The notes under the pieces were generated by a model, which saw only the letters and a list, made by a program, of their open reading frames with translations, was not told where the DNA came from and did no database searches. A program made the translations under genes and the position numbers. Of a DNA stretch of 64,000 nucleotides, positions 24,492 through 38,800 are shown in pieces. The first letter of the stretch is position 1, and each line of letters begins with the position of its first letter. The DNA lies in contig NC_134026.1 in assembly GCF_964204645.1 (NCBI RefSeq), forward strand, positions 23,516,650 through 23,580,649, given 5' to 3'. This stretch comes from Tubulanus polymorphus (lineage: Eukaryota > Nemertea > Palaeonemertea > Tubulaniformes > Tubulanidae).

Positions 24492-26852
24492 TGCAGAAAA
24501 GCTTACTGGTATATGGGCCTCAAAAGCAATATTTTAATGCATGCTTCATAGAGTACATTCTATCATAAAACAATGTTCTCATTCAGTCCCTTGAGTTTTC
24601 AGCGAATATCGCTGAATTGGTGATTTTGATCCATGAAATATCAAGTGTAAATATTTTCAGCTCTGCCAGCATTTTAAAAATCAAGGCAATAGCTCAGGTT
24701 ATTGCTGTTATTGTCATAATACATTTTCACACTAAAGACTATATATGTCTGCGATTTTGATAGAGCTGCCAAATGATATTAATATATTGAATTTTCTCTT
24801 TCTTGGTAAGCAGCTACAAGTATTTTTTGTACATTTCAAAAAGCCCCTATGCTTACTGAATGTGTAGTGTAGATCATACCTTACAAGTACATATGTTATA
24901 AAGAATATTCACATGAATGTTGGTGCTAATCTACTTTACATGGCTTAGCATTTCTCATCGCCATATCTTACTTTTCCAATGAAGGTCATTTCCAAATATA
25001 TTTAACCAAAAGGTGATTCAGAGAAGATGCTTTTCGATGCAATGATTATAAATGCGCAAATGTGTCTCTGATTTCTGCCAAGAACCAATGATTTGCATAT
25101 ATATGTGTACATAACACTGCTATGTTAAATCTTACAATGTGGCTGTTGAATGTCCATAGCTTCACTAAAATATAGCCGTACTTGGAAGACTTTTTAATAT
25201 TTGGTCTCCCTGCAAATCAGATCAAAATTTCAATCTTGAGATGTAAATGTTTTCTCTGAATCAGATAGCTGTTCTATTGTATGGCATGAAAGTTTGTTCA
25301 GCTATGCAGAATCTTATGTTATGAATATTTTCTCGACTAAATACATAATATGTACATATGGAAATTAGTATGGTACTACTTAAATCATGTGTTGTTGCTG
25401 TAGTAAACTTTTGAATTAGCTGTTAACAAGGTTTATAAGAATTGGTCAGATGCTATGTCTGGTCAGTAGACCTAGACTGATTTGTATTGTGCATTAGGTA
25501 CAGGTTTTTGTTGTATTCCTAGAATGATTCATTGATTAATGTACATGTAAGCCATCTGTGATATGTGTGATGAATTTGCAACAAAATGTTAAACCATTTT
25601 TTATTGCTTTGCGGATATACCGTAGTGTTTTTCCCATGAAAAAGGTACCAGATATTTCTATGAAAATGAATTGATTGGACATTATAAAAACATACAAGTA
25701 ATGTACGGTATACAATTTCATAGAAATTTGATTTGACAACATTTCGTATTCAAATTAGCAAAATCATTTACTAAAAAGGGAGTTGTTTAGTTTGGTTTAG
25801 TTACCAGGTATACCTTTTATACATTTTGGAGTGTGGGGCCCATAAAATTAAGGTTGGTTTCGAAAAAATCATTAGGCATTTAATTAAAGAAAATGATGAT
25901 TAAAATGCAAAAGGCATAGAATAGTTTGGAGAGTATAGTGGAAAATAATTTTTAGTGGATAACAATTTTTATTTTCTTTTCCTTGTGATCCCGCATTTTG
26001 TGCTATTAATTTGTAACGTGTAAAAAATGTACAATAAAGTGCGTAGTTTATGTTAGAGAAAAGTACTCTTCCTCGGAGTACTATACTTTTGTTTCGAACA
26101 AATAAATTATCTTAATAAAAATTGATGGTGTTTTTAGTCTTTTCTCGGATTTGTAAATTTGGTCATGATCGTGGAGTCAGTTGGACAATTTGTACTTGAT
26201 TCTGTAACAGCAACGCATTAACTAATGCTGCCACCTTCGTTTCCATAGTGATTGCTGTAAATTAGGGCAAGTTAAAGCGCCGATGATAAAATATTATCTT
26301 GCGTCGGTGCTTAGCTAGCGGTAGCACCAGAGCAGTGTGTTGCAGCACTTCATTCGAGTCGACTCCGATGATCAAATGCGCTGAGCTAGTTTGAGGAAAC
26401 TATATGCGGAATTACGTTTCGACCAACGGGATTTATTAATATATTAATGGATGATTTAATTAAATTTGATATTCAGAAAGTGTTCAGGCGTAAAGAGTTT
26501 TTATATCAAGACTCGGTTATTTTTCAGCACTTATTAACTTATCAGTTCAACAACGGCGCTATGCATTGAACAGCGACTCCTCCCGACGACTCTTTACCCT
26601 AAAATTCCGTTTTATTCGATCGTGAATAAAACATTTTAGGCCTACGTAGGGTCGGAAAGAATATTAAATCTAACGCGTGGTCTTTGAATTGGGAATCCTT
26701 AGTTGATTTCTCATGATGAGATCGTAGGAAAACCGCGCTATAGAAGAAGAATAGAGAGAATATCGCGCCCACGCTAATCGACAGTGGGGGAGGTAGTTCC
26801 AATCAACGAACAGCCAGTTCAGGAACTGCAACAACAGGAAGAACAGAGCAAA
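24492..26852 (+). other. GIT 3' UTR and GIT/GRK intergenic region
   Basis: The first roughly 1.6 kb is AT-rich and reads as the GIT 3' UTR, ending near the AATAAA signals at 26033-26038, 26101-26106 and 26114-26119. The remaining roughly 700 bp should contain the GRK promoter and 5' UTR. It is visibly richer in CG around 26260-26780. No other gene was found. Confidence 0.65.
26033..26119 (+). promoter_or_regulatory. cluster of poly(A) signals, end of GIT
   Basis: Three AATAAA hexamers lie at 26033, 26101 and 26114, about 1.55-1.63 kb past the GIT stop codon and before the CG-richer DNA upstream of GRK. Confidence 0.6.
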
Positions 26853-29800
26853 ATGGCGGATTTAGAAGCAGTACTGGCTGATGTCAGCTATCTAATGGCT
26901 ATGGAGAAGAGTAAATCGACTCCAGCGGCCCGAGCTAGCAAGAAAATCATTTTGCCTGACCCCAGGTAGGTTAGATTTTGATACCTTGTTTCTACGAACG
27001 AAAGCAAACATCCGCAATTATGCAAATGTTCTCATTTTTCGCCCTGTTTTCGATCGTCGAGATTTCTCTCGATCCTCATCCGATCCATGTTCTTTTACCT
27101 CTAATATTTAAGCGTACGAAGTGTGATGCATAAGCATCTGGAGAAGATGGGAGAAATCACATTCGACAAAATATTCAACCAAACTATAGGTAAGTGAACG
27201 GGTGGTGGTTGTCAAGCATTTCATTGGACAGCAGTGTAGCAGCATGGCTATTGGCCCTAATTTAAATATCATAATAAACAAACTATGCCACATGTTACTG
27301 CATCCCACTTCTTGCACAGCGACATTATAATATAGATCAATTCCGATATTACCATTAACCTTGTCTAATGTTAACCCTATATTGCCATTATTGGCAAGAT
27401 TGCTATCGGGAGTTTCTTTCACAATCAACAATTTGATAACCAATTTTTAATTGTAAATAAAATGTTAGCTGAGGTATAGGCCTGTATAGTTTAGGCCTTT
27501 GTCAAACAGTTTAAAAAATGATTGATGTATTTTGACCCAATTAAGATTCAATTAATGTATAAAATCCGGGTATGAATTAATCTATTTTATTCTAAAACAC
27601 ATTTTTTAAAGTAATTTTTTTCATTTTTTCAGGTTTTTTACTTTTCAAGGATTTTTGCAATTCAGTATCAGATGAGCCTGTTCCTCAGCTAAAATTCTAT
27701 GAGGAGGTAAGTTGAAAATTAATCCCTCAGTCTCAGTGAATCTTTGACTATGGCCTATATCTATTCTAAACTGGTAGCCTACTGCCTTTGAACTGGAGTG
27801 TGAAGTAAGTTCCCCCCACATGAAAGCGTACTTTGCACTATGTCGAAAAATATCAACATGTTAGATATTTGGCGAATGGCAAAATACGCTGCAAGAATCA
27901 GCAATGTGTGCCTTTAAATAGGTTTCGTCAGTGTAGCGCTGCACACCTTGCTCGGCAATCAATTTGGTCAATAGGGAATATATTGATCGGCATAATGAAA
28001 AACTAGCAACTCTGAGTAGCTGGGTTAAGAACCCCCACATTTCTCTCGTGTAGATATTTGACTAAATACAGGCCCATGTAGCTTATACAGTCGACCCCCG
28101 ATATACCGCCCTCGGTATATCGGGGGTTCAGTGTGTGAAGTCCAGTGCTATTTCTATTGATTGTATACGGCAAGATTGATGTAGTCTACTATCGACAATA
28201 ATTCAGTTGGCAATGCATAGTGAACCTACTATGGTATTATCTGTTGAAGTAGGCCTACCTGTTTATTTACCTATTGCATTTGGCAAGTAGTTTCAGGGGT
28301 TTGTTTATATTCATGACAGGTGAATCGAAATATACCAGATTTACAATTATTATATTTTTAGACTAGGCCTAGTACATTAATTTTTAATTTTTCATTATCA
28401 TCAATACGCCATCTAATCAGCCGGATGAATTTTGCTCGTATGAAAAAAAAAACGCTTTAAAATGCAAGTGCTCAATCGGCTGCAATCGGTCTTTAGTTTC
28501 TGCACAAAATAGTGGCATTAATCATCAATATTATATAGTTACTGTTCCATGCAACTTATGTACACGTATCCCTCTTCCATATTATTTGCTTAGATTTACA
28601 TAAGGTGTACGTATAGGCTATATCTTAGATTTATACACCAGAGAACGTGCGACACACCCAGGCTATTGAGTTCTTACAGAAGGTGATTGCAATATTATAC
28701 ATACATGACTTGTTATATGTATCTCTTGTGATCCTGTCTTAATGCTTTTTTTGTTTTACCTCACACTACATAAAGAATTATGCTCTGCTACTATGCAGTC
28801 AGTGTGAGGCATTTGTAGAACACTTGTTCATATGCATGTAGGCCTATTCTGAAATGGGTAAGTAAAATAGGTTAGTTGTTACAGCTGAAGTTTTGATTTC
28901 AGAAGTCACTGTGGAGCTGTGAATTCTTTTTTGCAGCATAATTTCATCTGTGCTATCAGATATTTTTGTGAAAACAAAACAATCTACATATGCACGAAAC
29001 ATTTTTTATAAAAATTTATAATTTACGCACTAGGCCCGTGTGGCAAGTGGTAATATTTGAGTGTGATGGGGTTTCAATACATATATTGTAGGTTTATGCC
29101 TGATTGCTTAACATGTCGCTAGAGAAAAGAATGGCTGAAATTCAGATGTAGAATATCTGTTAGTCGTTGATGTGAATGGACTGTTTAGCTATTACTCTGA
29201 AAAATATTGAAAAGGAATTTGCGACTCTGTGAAAGAATTACCTAGTGTTAGGTTGTAAGTCCTCAGTATTGACTTCGATAAACTCTCTGTAACTAGCGAT
29301 ATTCTACGGACAAATCGATTATGACTTCCAGAGACAGATCACTGGAGGCAACATGTGTCCAGGAATTTCCATCCGCATAATAAATCTGCTTTGTGCGATT
29401 ACCCTACTAAATCTGCATTTATGTATGATATGGTTTATAGGGTTTGCTGTGGCCTGGCCTGGAGCTAACCTCGATATATTTGGACAAGTTGACTGGCTCA
29501 AAACTTGTTCATAGTCAGTACGAATATGTTGACCATCTTCTTGTCTCAAACTAATATTGGGAAAATGAGTCATCAAGTAGTTTTGCAAAGAAAATGTTTT
29601 CACATTCACATTCTCAATAAACAGACCACTTCACACTGGATCGAGTCCTCATCAATTTCGTGGAGTGAGAAGAGAATTCTTCTTAGAATGGATCTCATGT
29701 TACCATTCTGTGAATAGCATTTGTTATTGATTTGTACAAAATGGATCCTGTTTTTCGGCTCGTTATATATCAGCTCATACTTCCTTATCGTAACTGATGT

Positions 29801-32800
29801 AGAATGTGCGTTTCAAACTATAGCCTATTTTCCAGCATATCCATAGACGAAATATGGAAAAAAAGGAGATCTTTTTAGTTGTATTCTAGATGAGATTTAT
29901 CATGACAAGCTTATGTCAGTCCTTATATAGCCGAGAGATAGTCACCACTGCTGTTAATTGAATTATACTGAACAAATAGGAAACAGGGTTAAGTTCCACT
30001 GCGAATGGTAAAGACCCATCATCCACGACAGCCATCTGCGGTCATATTAGTGGTCAATACCAATCTGTATATTGTCATGTTCAGACCTGTTTCCTTTTCC
30101 GTGTATAATCAGTGAAGGTAACTGTTGATGATGTCCGATCTTTTCACTGCATAAATCAGTGAATTTGATGAGTGGCAGTGGTCAAATTTTCATCCCTTCA
30201 GTCTTGTATTAGTTCGGTTGAAGAAACGTCTACATGTACACTAGTTTCCTGTTAGTGACATGTAGCAGACTTATTTGTACACTTCCGTCATTGGAATTGG
30301 CTGGGCTAATGGCCCAGTCACAAACATCCCCTCTTATATCTTGTTTTTGTCTGAAGTAATTGACATTTTGGATGATGTCAATGGTTTTTATAATGTCACA
30401 TACCGTCAGGAACAACAACAGAACGTTCTCGAAGATGGAGATATTCTTCATATGCGTACACTTCATTTCTATATTGAGCTTGGTGTGATGATCCCCACCC
30501 ATGAGGTTAACAATCAGTTTGTGTCCTGGGGTAACAGTCTAAGGTTGAATTTGTGAGCATTCAGTTAAATGCGGAGGGTAATTACCATGTTTTGTACTAT
30601 TGTTTCAACAAAACTTTTGGGGGCTCATCTTTGGCAAGGATGAAAAAAAACGTGAACATTTCTGAAATGTAATTTTCCATGTGAAATTTTTTTGAAAATT
30701 TTTTTGAAAATTCTCGTCAGAAAATTCCCATGTAGTTTCTCTGTAGGCTGTGTATTTTGATTTATCTCTGGGCTCTGTTTGTACTTGCACATGTTCATCT
30801 AGTCAAGTGTGAGTCATTGATTAGTGTACCCTAATTACGTGTCAAAATTTTTACATTCGTAAAAGTGGAAAATGGTAGGCTAATGTGAAAAAAATGAAAA
30901 TTGAATCTTCTCATCCTTGCTCTAGCAGGTGTCTCTCATGGTACGGCTGGTTTTGCAGCCACATCCCTCCCACCACTAAGCTCTACGAGTATCTGGATCT
31001 CATGTAGTATTAGGGATGTCCTGCATGTTATGGTTATGGTTGAACTGTTTTCGCGTACGAAGAGACCATAGAACGTTGGTGTTTATTCTTGGCGAAAGAG
31101 AAAGAGTACTCGATCATATGTGCATATAGGCTGCTGTAAATAGCGCCAGGAATGCATGTATACTATTTGCCTGTAGGATACCATCTATCAGATCGCAAAT
31201 TCTTCATACCCAGTTAAATATCAATGATAGGAACTCATCCAGCTGACTTATTTGTTGACATTGCATTATCTGTCATTACTCAATCATATTGTTCATCACC
31301 GCTAAGTCATCGGTGTATGCATTATCGAGATTTCTGGGATATTCTTCTTTTCTATGTATCTGATGCCAATGCCAGAGTATCAATCGGAGTAGATAGTCTA
31401 ACTCCCCTCGGTCGGGTTATTATCTATCTAATATTGGATGTGTCGATGTCTACAATCTTATATTCATTCGATATTACTGTTGATATGTTTACTTCAACCT
31501 CATTGGAAGCCTGTCATAAACAGGTGACAGTTGATGTGGATGCGCCGGAAGATGAGCACTTCTCTAGCCGTAGCATATCGCCTTGAATAGTGTGCAGGCT
31601 GATCAATACATCTAGCGGCAAGATATTGAATGGTTTGGACAGTTCGATGGAAGAAAGTGGTTCAACCTCTTAATGGGATTCAATATTGTTAGTATCAGGA
31701 GGGATTTCTGATTCCTGCAGTTTCGCAGAGCTTATATTCAGCATGACCTGTTACATTTAAGTATTGCCGAATCTAGGAATTGTGGCTCAATCATTTGCAG
31801 GAATTCGCATGGTTATTCCTGAACCATTCTTTCTCTCTTATAGTAAATTAGAAAACATTGGATATGACTGGACTTGATTTCCTAATAGCATCTTTCGTGG
31901 TAACCATGTCACTATTTTAAACCTCTTTCCACTTGATTAAAACTCAACCATAAGGGGAAGCCATGGTTATGGCCTACGGGCGGAACAAAATATATTTACA
32001 GAAGTAGGAAATATTATAAATCCGAGGATGATATGCACCTGATTTTTACCATTGTGCTAATGCCCTCAACACGTACCCAGATCATGCTGCTAGGTGATGC
32101 CATTATACCACATTTAGCTGGTTTTTACTATGAAAATGGACCGATATGATCTTATTGGTTTGGTGTAATAATAATATCGCGTATTTCATCAATCGGTGGT
32201 TAAATGTGTTCATTCCGTTGCATACTCTGTATAGCAGTTAATTGATGGACAAGGTGGTTGTATTTATTTACTACGGTGTTCATACAACATGCAATTATTA
32301 TTCTCTTATGAACAGCTGGAACTGCATTTCTTTACCGGTTGGAATTTACCTGTGAAACTGATGTGTTCAATGCTATATTACTCGGGCCTAAAAATAACTG
32401 ATTGTTTTGAATTCAATTAGTAAACGTTATTGTAAGAAAATGACTAAATGTTATATGTCTCAAAGACAATTTGGCTGGACAAGTTGACACATGATATATC
32501 CCAAAGCTTCTAAGGATGAACCATGGAAATTGGAACCTTGTGATTTCTCATCCCCAATATGGTGGGGTGAACGGCTACAGTGCCTACGCGTAGGATTAAA
32601 AGTTTCAGGTCCATGTTGCACCATTCATTATGAAACCGTGGCAAAGAAAATCATTTGATCATCTCCAACAGACGATGGTGGTTAGGTAGTTAGTGAACTA
32701 GAAATATCAGTACCTGCCAGGTTGCCGCTGGTTGTAATCATAGTGCATCTCATTCCAACTGTTTCACTACAAGAAGCATTCAAATCTGAAACCAACAAAT

Positions 32801-35800
32801 CACTGTAGTTCAGGATTGTTATGACCTTCGGCGTAAGAGTAAATGCAAGCGCAAACTGAAAGCTATAATTGATCACCCCAATGTCACTTAATGATGACTT
32901 TTTGTGTTACATCCATTAGTAATTTTGAAAAGTTTAGCCTGAATTATGTGGAATACTATGAACCGGCAGGATATACGTATTCAAGATTGAGCAAAGATTT
33001 TTACTATAACTGCAATCCTTCGATCTCCGTGTGCTGTCAGAGTCGGTCACATAGTTAGATTAATAGTATTAGGTTTTGAAAATGCAATGTGTTCATAGAT
33101 AAATCATGGTAAATGATACAAAAGTGTTTGTGATGGCAGTAATATCTTGTATGTGTGAAACTTGCGTATAATAGCGTGTATGCTGCGGCAGAGCGTTCAT
33201 CGGGTCTATTTCCCAATCATAATATGGAATTTCTGTTTTTAAATTGAATGGTGCGGAGAACAGCGTAATGAAAATATCTTTCAGCCTGTAGGGTGTTGGT
33301 CGGGGAGAGCGTGTTGTATATTGTATCAGTGGGAGTCATAAATCTTTTTACGAGGACATTCAACAAAAGCCTGCGAACAATAAAACTCGAATAATGACTC
33401 CCCAATTTCAGAGCGTTCCCCGTGAAATTCCATCTTACACCTGAAGAGTTATTCAGTGATTCATTGCGAGATTATCGAAAATCACGTTCACGTTTCGATC
33501 AGTGATTGATGATAAGTCAGTGTTCGGACTGTTCGAATTCTTTTTCTATCAATTTGCCGAACACTTTTTACGTGTTTGTTCTAAATCTCGGATAAAGTCG
33601 TATTTTTTTGTAAACGATGAACCATCTTAGCCGAATAGAAAGCTGAGATTGTCTAGTGTTTTCTCGGGATATCGTTTGTGGCGGCGTGTTTTTTGAACTA
33701 CGTATTCATTCTAAATTTGGTCTTAAGTGAGGATTAAGATATTTCGCTTTTCTATTTTGATCGGCTACGTTGATGTATCTTGTCGTCATTTTAGTTTTGG
33801 CATAGCTTTGTTTTGGTTTTGGAACAGCTTTACATTTTCAGCGTTTGTATAGATTGACATCAGAAATAGTTAATGACTGCTGAGAGGATAGCATCTTAAT
33901 TGAAAGTAATTATTTTCAAATATCGATCTTTCTACTCTAGGCCTATATTCATTACCATGGAGCAAGCCTCTAATTTCCGTTCGATTTTTGTTTGTGAGGA
34001 ATAAGATTATCCAAACAGCTGGATATGTAGAAGCATAAGGAAATGTATTTTGACAATGGTATTGTGATAAATAGTTCATTCGCTGATTGACCAAATGGTT
34101 TTCCAACTGCAGGATAGATGTCATGGGTATTTCTCAATACCGGCTACTCTGAGGTAATGCTCATGATGGGTTTAGATGTCTCCATAAGATTTTTTAACTG
34201 AAATACTTTCAATCATCAATGCTTTCCCGCTTTAAATGGTGAAACCAACAAATTTCTGTATCTGGTTCAGCCTGTCCCAGTACAGTGTTGAAAGTCCTAT
34301 TAGAACTTGGAGGACATCTTGTTATTGTCTTTTTCTAATTTATGCAGACCATCATTATTAGCAGTTTGTACGAGGAGTAGCAGTTTGTATGAGTAGTGTA
34401 TATAGTATATCTCGTTAAGAGAATTTCCTGGCATCTAATTATCATTTGAAAACTGTTTGTAACTGCCGGTATTTTTATGGCTTTGAACATTTTTAGACGT
34501 TTATTTTTTTTCCGTCATGAGTCGATTTCATTGGTTCACTTACGAGATGTTTCCATGGTTGCACAAGGATTTATGTTTGCATAAAACGAATCAACAATTC
34601 TAGAATAAATGGAGTAAATATTTGATGAATTCTCCATAGAAATGAAACCAGTTACAATTAATACAAAAGTGGGTTATCCGTTCTCCGTCATTGTGTTTGT
34701 TTTCGATTATTTTATGACAACTTTTAGATGAATATTGAGTCTTCCAGAGAGCTGTTGTTTTTTGGCGTAGCCTAGTTCGCTGACGTTAGGTTGTGCGTAA
34801 CTAATAATGATTTATATCGTATTTACCTTCAGAAGCTTATTAGACGAAGACTTGAATACAACTTTTGCTTCTGTGGTTCATCGACAAGAATTTTCAATTT
34901 AATGTTGAAAAATTGTATTTCATCTCAGATATATACTTGATGAAGAGACAAACTTTTATGTAGACCAAAAATACCAGGAGCTCAGCCTTTTAAACGTGGA
35001 AAGATGTCATCATTAACTGTGTCCTCATTGTATAATTTCCTGATGCCGTCATTCATAATTCATATTTTCTAGTTCACCTATATTTTCTGCATATTCAGCC
35101 TATCACTTGATTCAGCATATCAGCACTTCAGTCGATATTCCATGTTTCTTGTTTCATCTGCGGCTGCTGCTCTCCGATGTTGCAACCACCCAAGATGAAC
35201 TGTTCACTGATCACTTTATCATTTCGTAGATCAACTCCACATGCCCACTTTCAGTAAGAGATCAAGTAGAATTCTAAATATCACCTTATTGGGTTATTGT
35301 CTTTCCGTGAACTATCAATTGGATCATGAAGTTGATTATATCATCCATGGTTATATGAGTAGATTTAAAAACATAGAAATTTGAAGACATAATGAGAGGA
35401 AAACATTGAAGATTCTGTATCATTCTTTTAACGTTGCTTTTCCAATGTTTGTTCAAATTCTCAGAGACAGAATTGTTGGGTATAGACTGAGGATGGTCAT
35501 TAATGGGAATTAAGTAATCTATACAGAAAATTGACCGGCACTGGTCTAATGGAATGGGTGACCGATTAGAATAAAGACATTCATCAACGTGCCTGAACAG
35601 ACTCCACGTTGTGGGAAGATTCAGATCTTAACACTCGATTTCACAATCCATTCTCATACTGTCCCCACGTGCAACGGAACCTGTGACAAATCTCTCGGGT
35701 CTCGAGAATCAATTAACGATTCTGTGTTAACGATCTAGTTGTCTTAACGATTATCTGGACGTCTGAAACTTCGCAAATATTGATCTAGATGCGAATAAAT

Positions 35801-38800
35801 CGTCGTCGCGCCCTCCTCCCAGGTTGCGTACTGACAGATTTTCAATAGCCTTCATTGACACGAGTGTAAGTCGTGGCATGATGTAAATTAGTGATGGATA
35901 TCTAACTCAGTGTAGCCACATTAATGATGATATTAGCGTTGATTATAAAGTATTGTATCAATCGAATGACGAGCCGCATCCTGCGATGTCTGAGAGACCG
36001 CGCAGACCCGCAACAACTTTGAGATCATTGATACTCATTGATTTTTTTCAAGCTCCTAATCTACTTGTTGCCATGGTGATGTCGGGTTGCCTGAACATAA
36101 AGTAGATGTGGAGTTTTTGTTGTAAAACGCGGTAATGATGCGGTGGAGGATTTTATCTCGTCACTCGGGTATCGCCCCTACCCTGAACTCATAAACGTCA
36201 AATACATATATTATAACTACTGGAGCTTAACATTGTTGTTTATATATATTCAATTCTCTCTTTCATTCTATTTAAACTGCGCGGATGTTATTCTATATTT
36301 CAGTTTCATCTATTTATGATTTATGTCCATCTTCTTCAATTACTGCTATCAGTGAGAAAGCTTCGTGCTCGCGCAAATAATGCATTTATCCATATTTAGT
36401 GATATATTCTTGATTTTCTCATGGTCATTTTTTACCAAGATATTTGTCCCAAGTATTAACTGTAGCTGATAGATATTGACTGAACTGCTCGTTATATCAT
36501 GAAGTCCTGGGCTTGTCTTATATAATAGGTTTTTTTTTTAATATGTATATTCTCATTTCTGGAGGACTCGCTTATCACTGAATGGCAATTAATTGTGTCT
36601 TATATAATTTCAATTTATTTCATTCGGAAAATCCAGCGGTATTAATGTGCTTGTTGTGATCCATAATTACCTGACTGTAACCTCTGGTAAAGTGTTAAGA
36701 AGAAGATATTGTATTCATATTTTTTCCCTTCTAATCTAACATCACTCGGTTTTGTCGTTTTGTCATCAATAAAGCCGTGCTGCTCGGCCGAGTCGTTATA
36801 TCTATTATTCAAGCCATGTCCAGAAGCAAGTCAATTTCAGACACTTCATGCATCACATTTACATTGCGTCGAACTACATCGTAGCGCACTCAACCATGAA
36901 ATCATTCTGCTGATAAAACTGCTTCCCCCCATTGTCTTAGGTCTTTCCCGAATTAATTAATCGTATAACGGACACATGATGTTTTTGCTAGAATACCTGT
37001 TTTATTTAGTCGATGTACATACTAGTATTAGACCAGGGTTTCCAGCAGTCCTCCCGAGTCCTTCTTTGTCCTTCTTTTGGAAAAAGTTTGGACAAACATC
37101 ATCTTTGTCCTTCTTTTTGACTCTGAGTCCTTCCTTTTGATAAAAAAGTCCTTCAAAATTTGATTTCTATGTATTTTTGCCCCCAATTTTGTCGCCAATT
37201 CGACTGTTGAAGTATTTCATTACTCAGTAACTGGTAATTACTGGTAATTCAATTATCAGTAAGATTGAATCTACAGGAAAGTGTTATGGAATTACCCTAA
37301 AATATATGACTGGTCTACATGACAAGTATTCAGGCAAAGGCATTGCAAAAATGCTCCTTTATGGGCCCTCATTTTACTGGAAAGTACATATTTCCGAGTC
37401 AAAAAGTCCATCCTTTTGGGTCTAAAATTGCCGAAAAAGTCCTTCCTAGTACTTCTTTTTACCCCTGGCCTTATCACTGGAAACCCTGTAGACCATCTTG
37501 AAGAAGGGTTTGGGGGGTTGGACGTTAGGCTGGTATTGTAGCTAAAATACCTGTTTTATTTTATTCGAGGTATTTACTAGTATCAGACCATCTTGAAGTG
37601 GGTTAACGTTAGGCTCGTATCGTAGCTAGAATACCTGTTTTATTTAGTCGAGGTATTTACTAGTATCAGACCATCTTGAAGAAGTGTTGGGGGAGGGGGT
37701 GAATGTTAGGCTTGTATAGTTTGATGTGTTGGAGTGTGTGCATTCTCTATTACCTCACATGAGTCGCTTTCAGCGTGTTCATAATACTTTTGATTTGATT
37801 ATGCAGCGTACGAAATGACAATTTACGTGCTTGCAATTCACCATCGCTTCGCCTGCCTCCTCGGAGGGCTTTTCTAATTGAATTTAATCAGCCTGTTCTT
37901 GGCTGCGGTTTGATGAATTAGAATATTTAGGTGTAATTAAAATCTTTTATGTCGTGTTGCATCATTTAAGGCTTCGTCGTATTTATAGTACAATTCTGTC
38001 GTCTGAGAAAAAAATGTGTGTATATGCGTGTATTCGTATTTACCGTAAGGCTTCATTGATTCGAACTACGCTTACCCCGATATGTCGATGGCACAGATTT
38101 AGACGTTGAATAACGAAAAAATCAAACATTGCCGCAAACCAGAACTGTCGTAGTGAAAACATGATGAACACCGATGGTGACACATGGCGATATAAGATGA
38201 GATGACAAATCCTGCCATAAATTGTTTTGTAACATGAGTTGAGAATGCCTGTGGACGAAGTAACACCATTTGTAGCATACCTGTAAATGCCTCCTGGAAT
38301 ATGTTGCTGTTTATTGTAACAGGATGACTTTTTTTATTTTCATTATCGGTATTCCTGGTTGTGGTTTGCTTCTAGCTAGACGTGAATGGGTTTTTTATTC
38401 TCATTCACCGCGGCTCAATGATATTATCGTCAATGGTCTGGTGCTGGAAAATAATGCGGAGATGTCTGCGATTATCGGAGCTTCGGAGCTCGGCCAATCT
38501 GTGATATTCAGTCTACAGAGCGAGATCGTTTGTACCTCGAGCATGAGAGGTTGGCTAATATTCTTGTATTCGAAGATGTCGGTGAATGTACGCAAGCATG
38601 TGAACTCGAAACATGTTCTTACTGCTGAACTGAACCGTCTATGTAGTAGGTATAGCTGCTTCTACTGATCTTCAGTTCGGCTACAGCAGATTATTTATAC
38701 GTTTTCCAATATAATTCCGTCAACTGATTCTAGCCTTAATCGATCAATCGGTCAGTGGCTCGAAATATGGATCTTCAAGGTGCTTTTTCATGATCCACGA

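Noticed and set aside
31224..31586. 120-residue open frame in GRK intron 3, considered as a nested gene
   Set aside because: No recognisable domain, no matching splice or paralogue signal, and a length possible by chance in 16 kb.
38324..38668. 114-residue open frame with an overlapping antisense open frame
   Set aside because: Both strands are open and neither resembles a known family; I could not choose between them or show coding bias.
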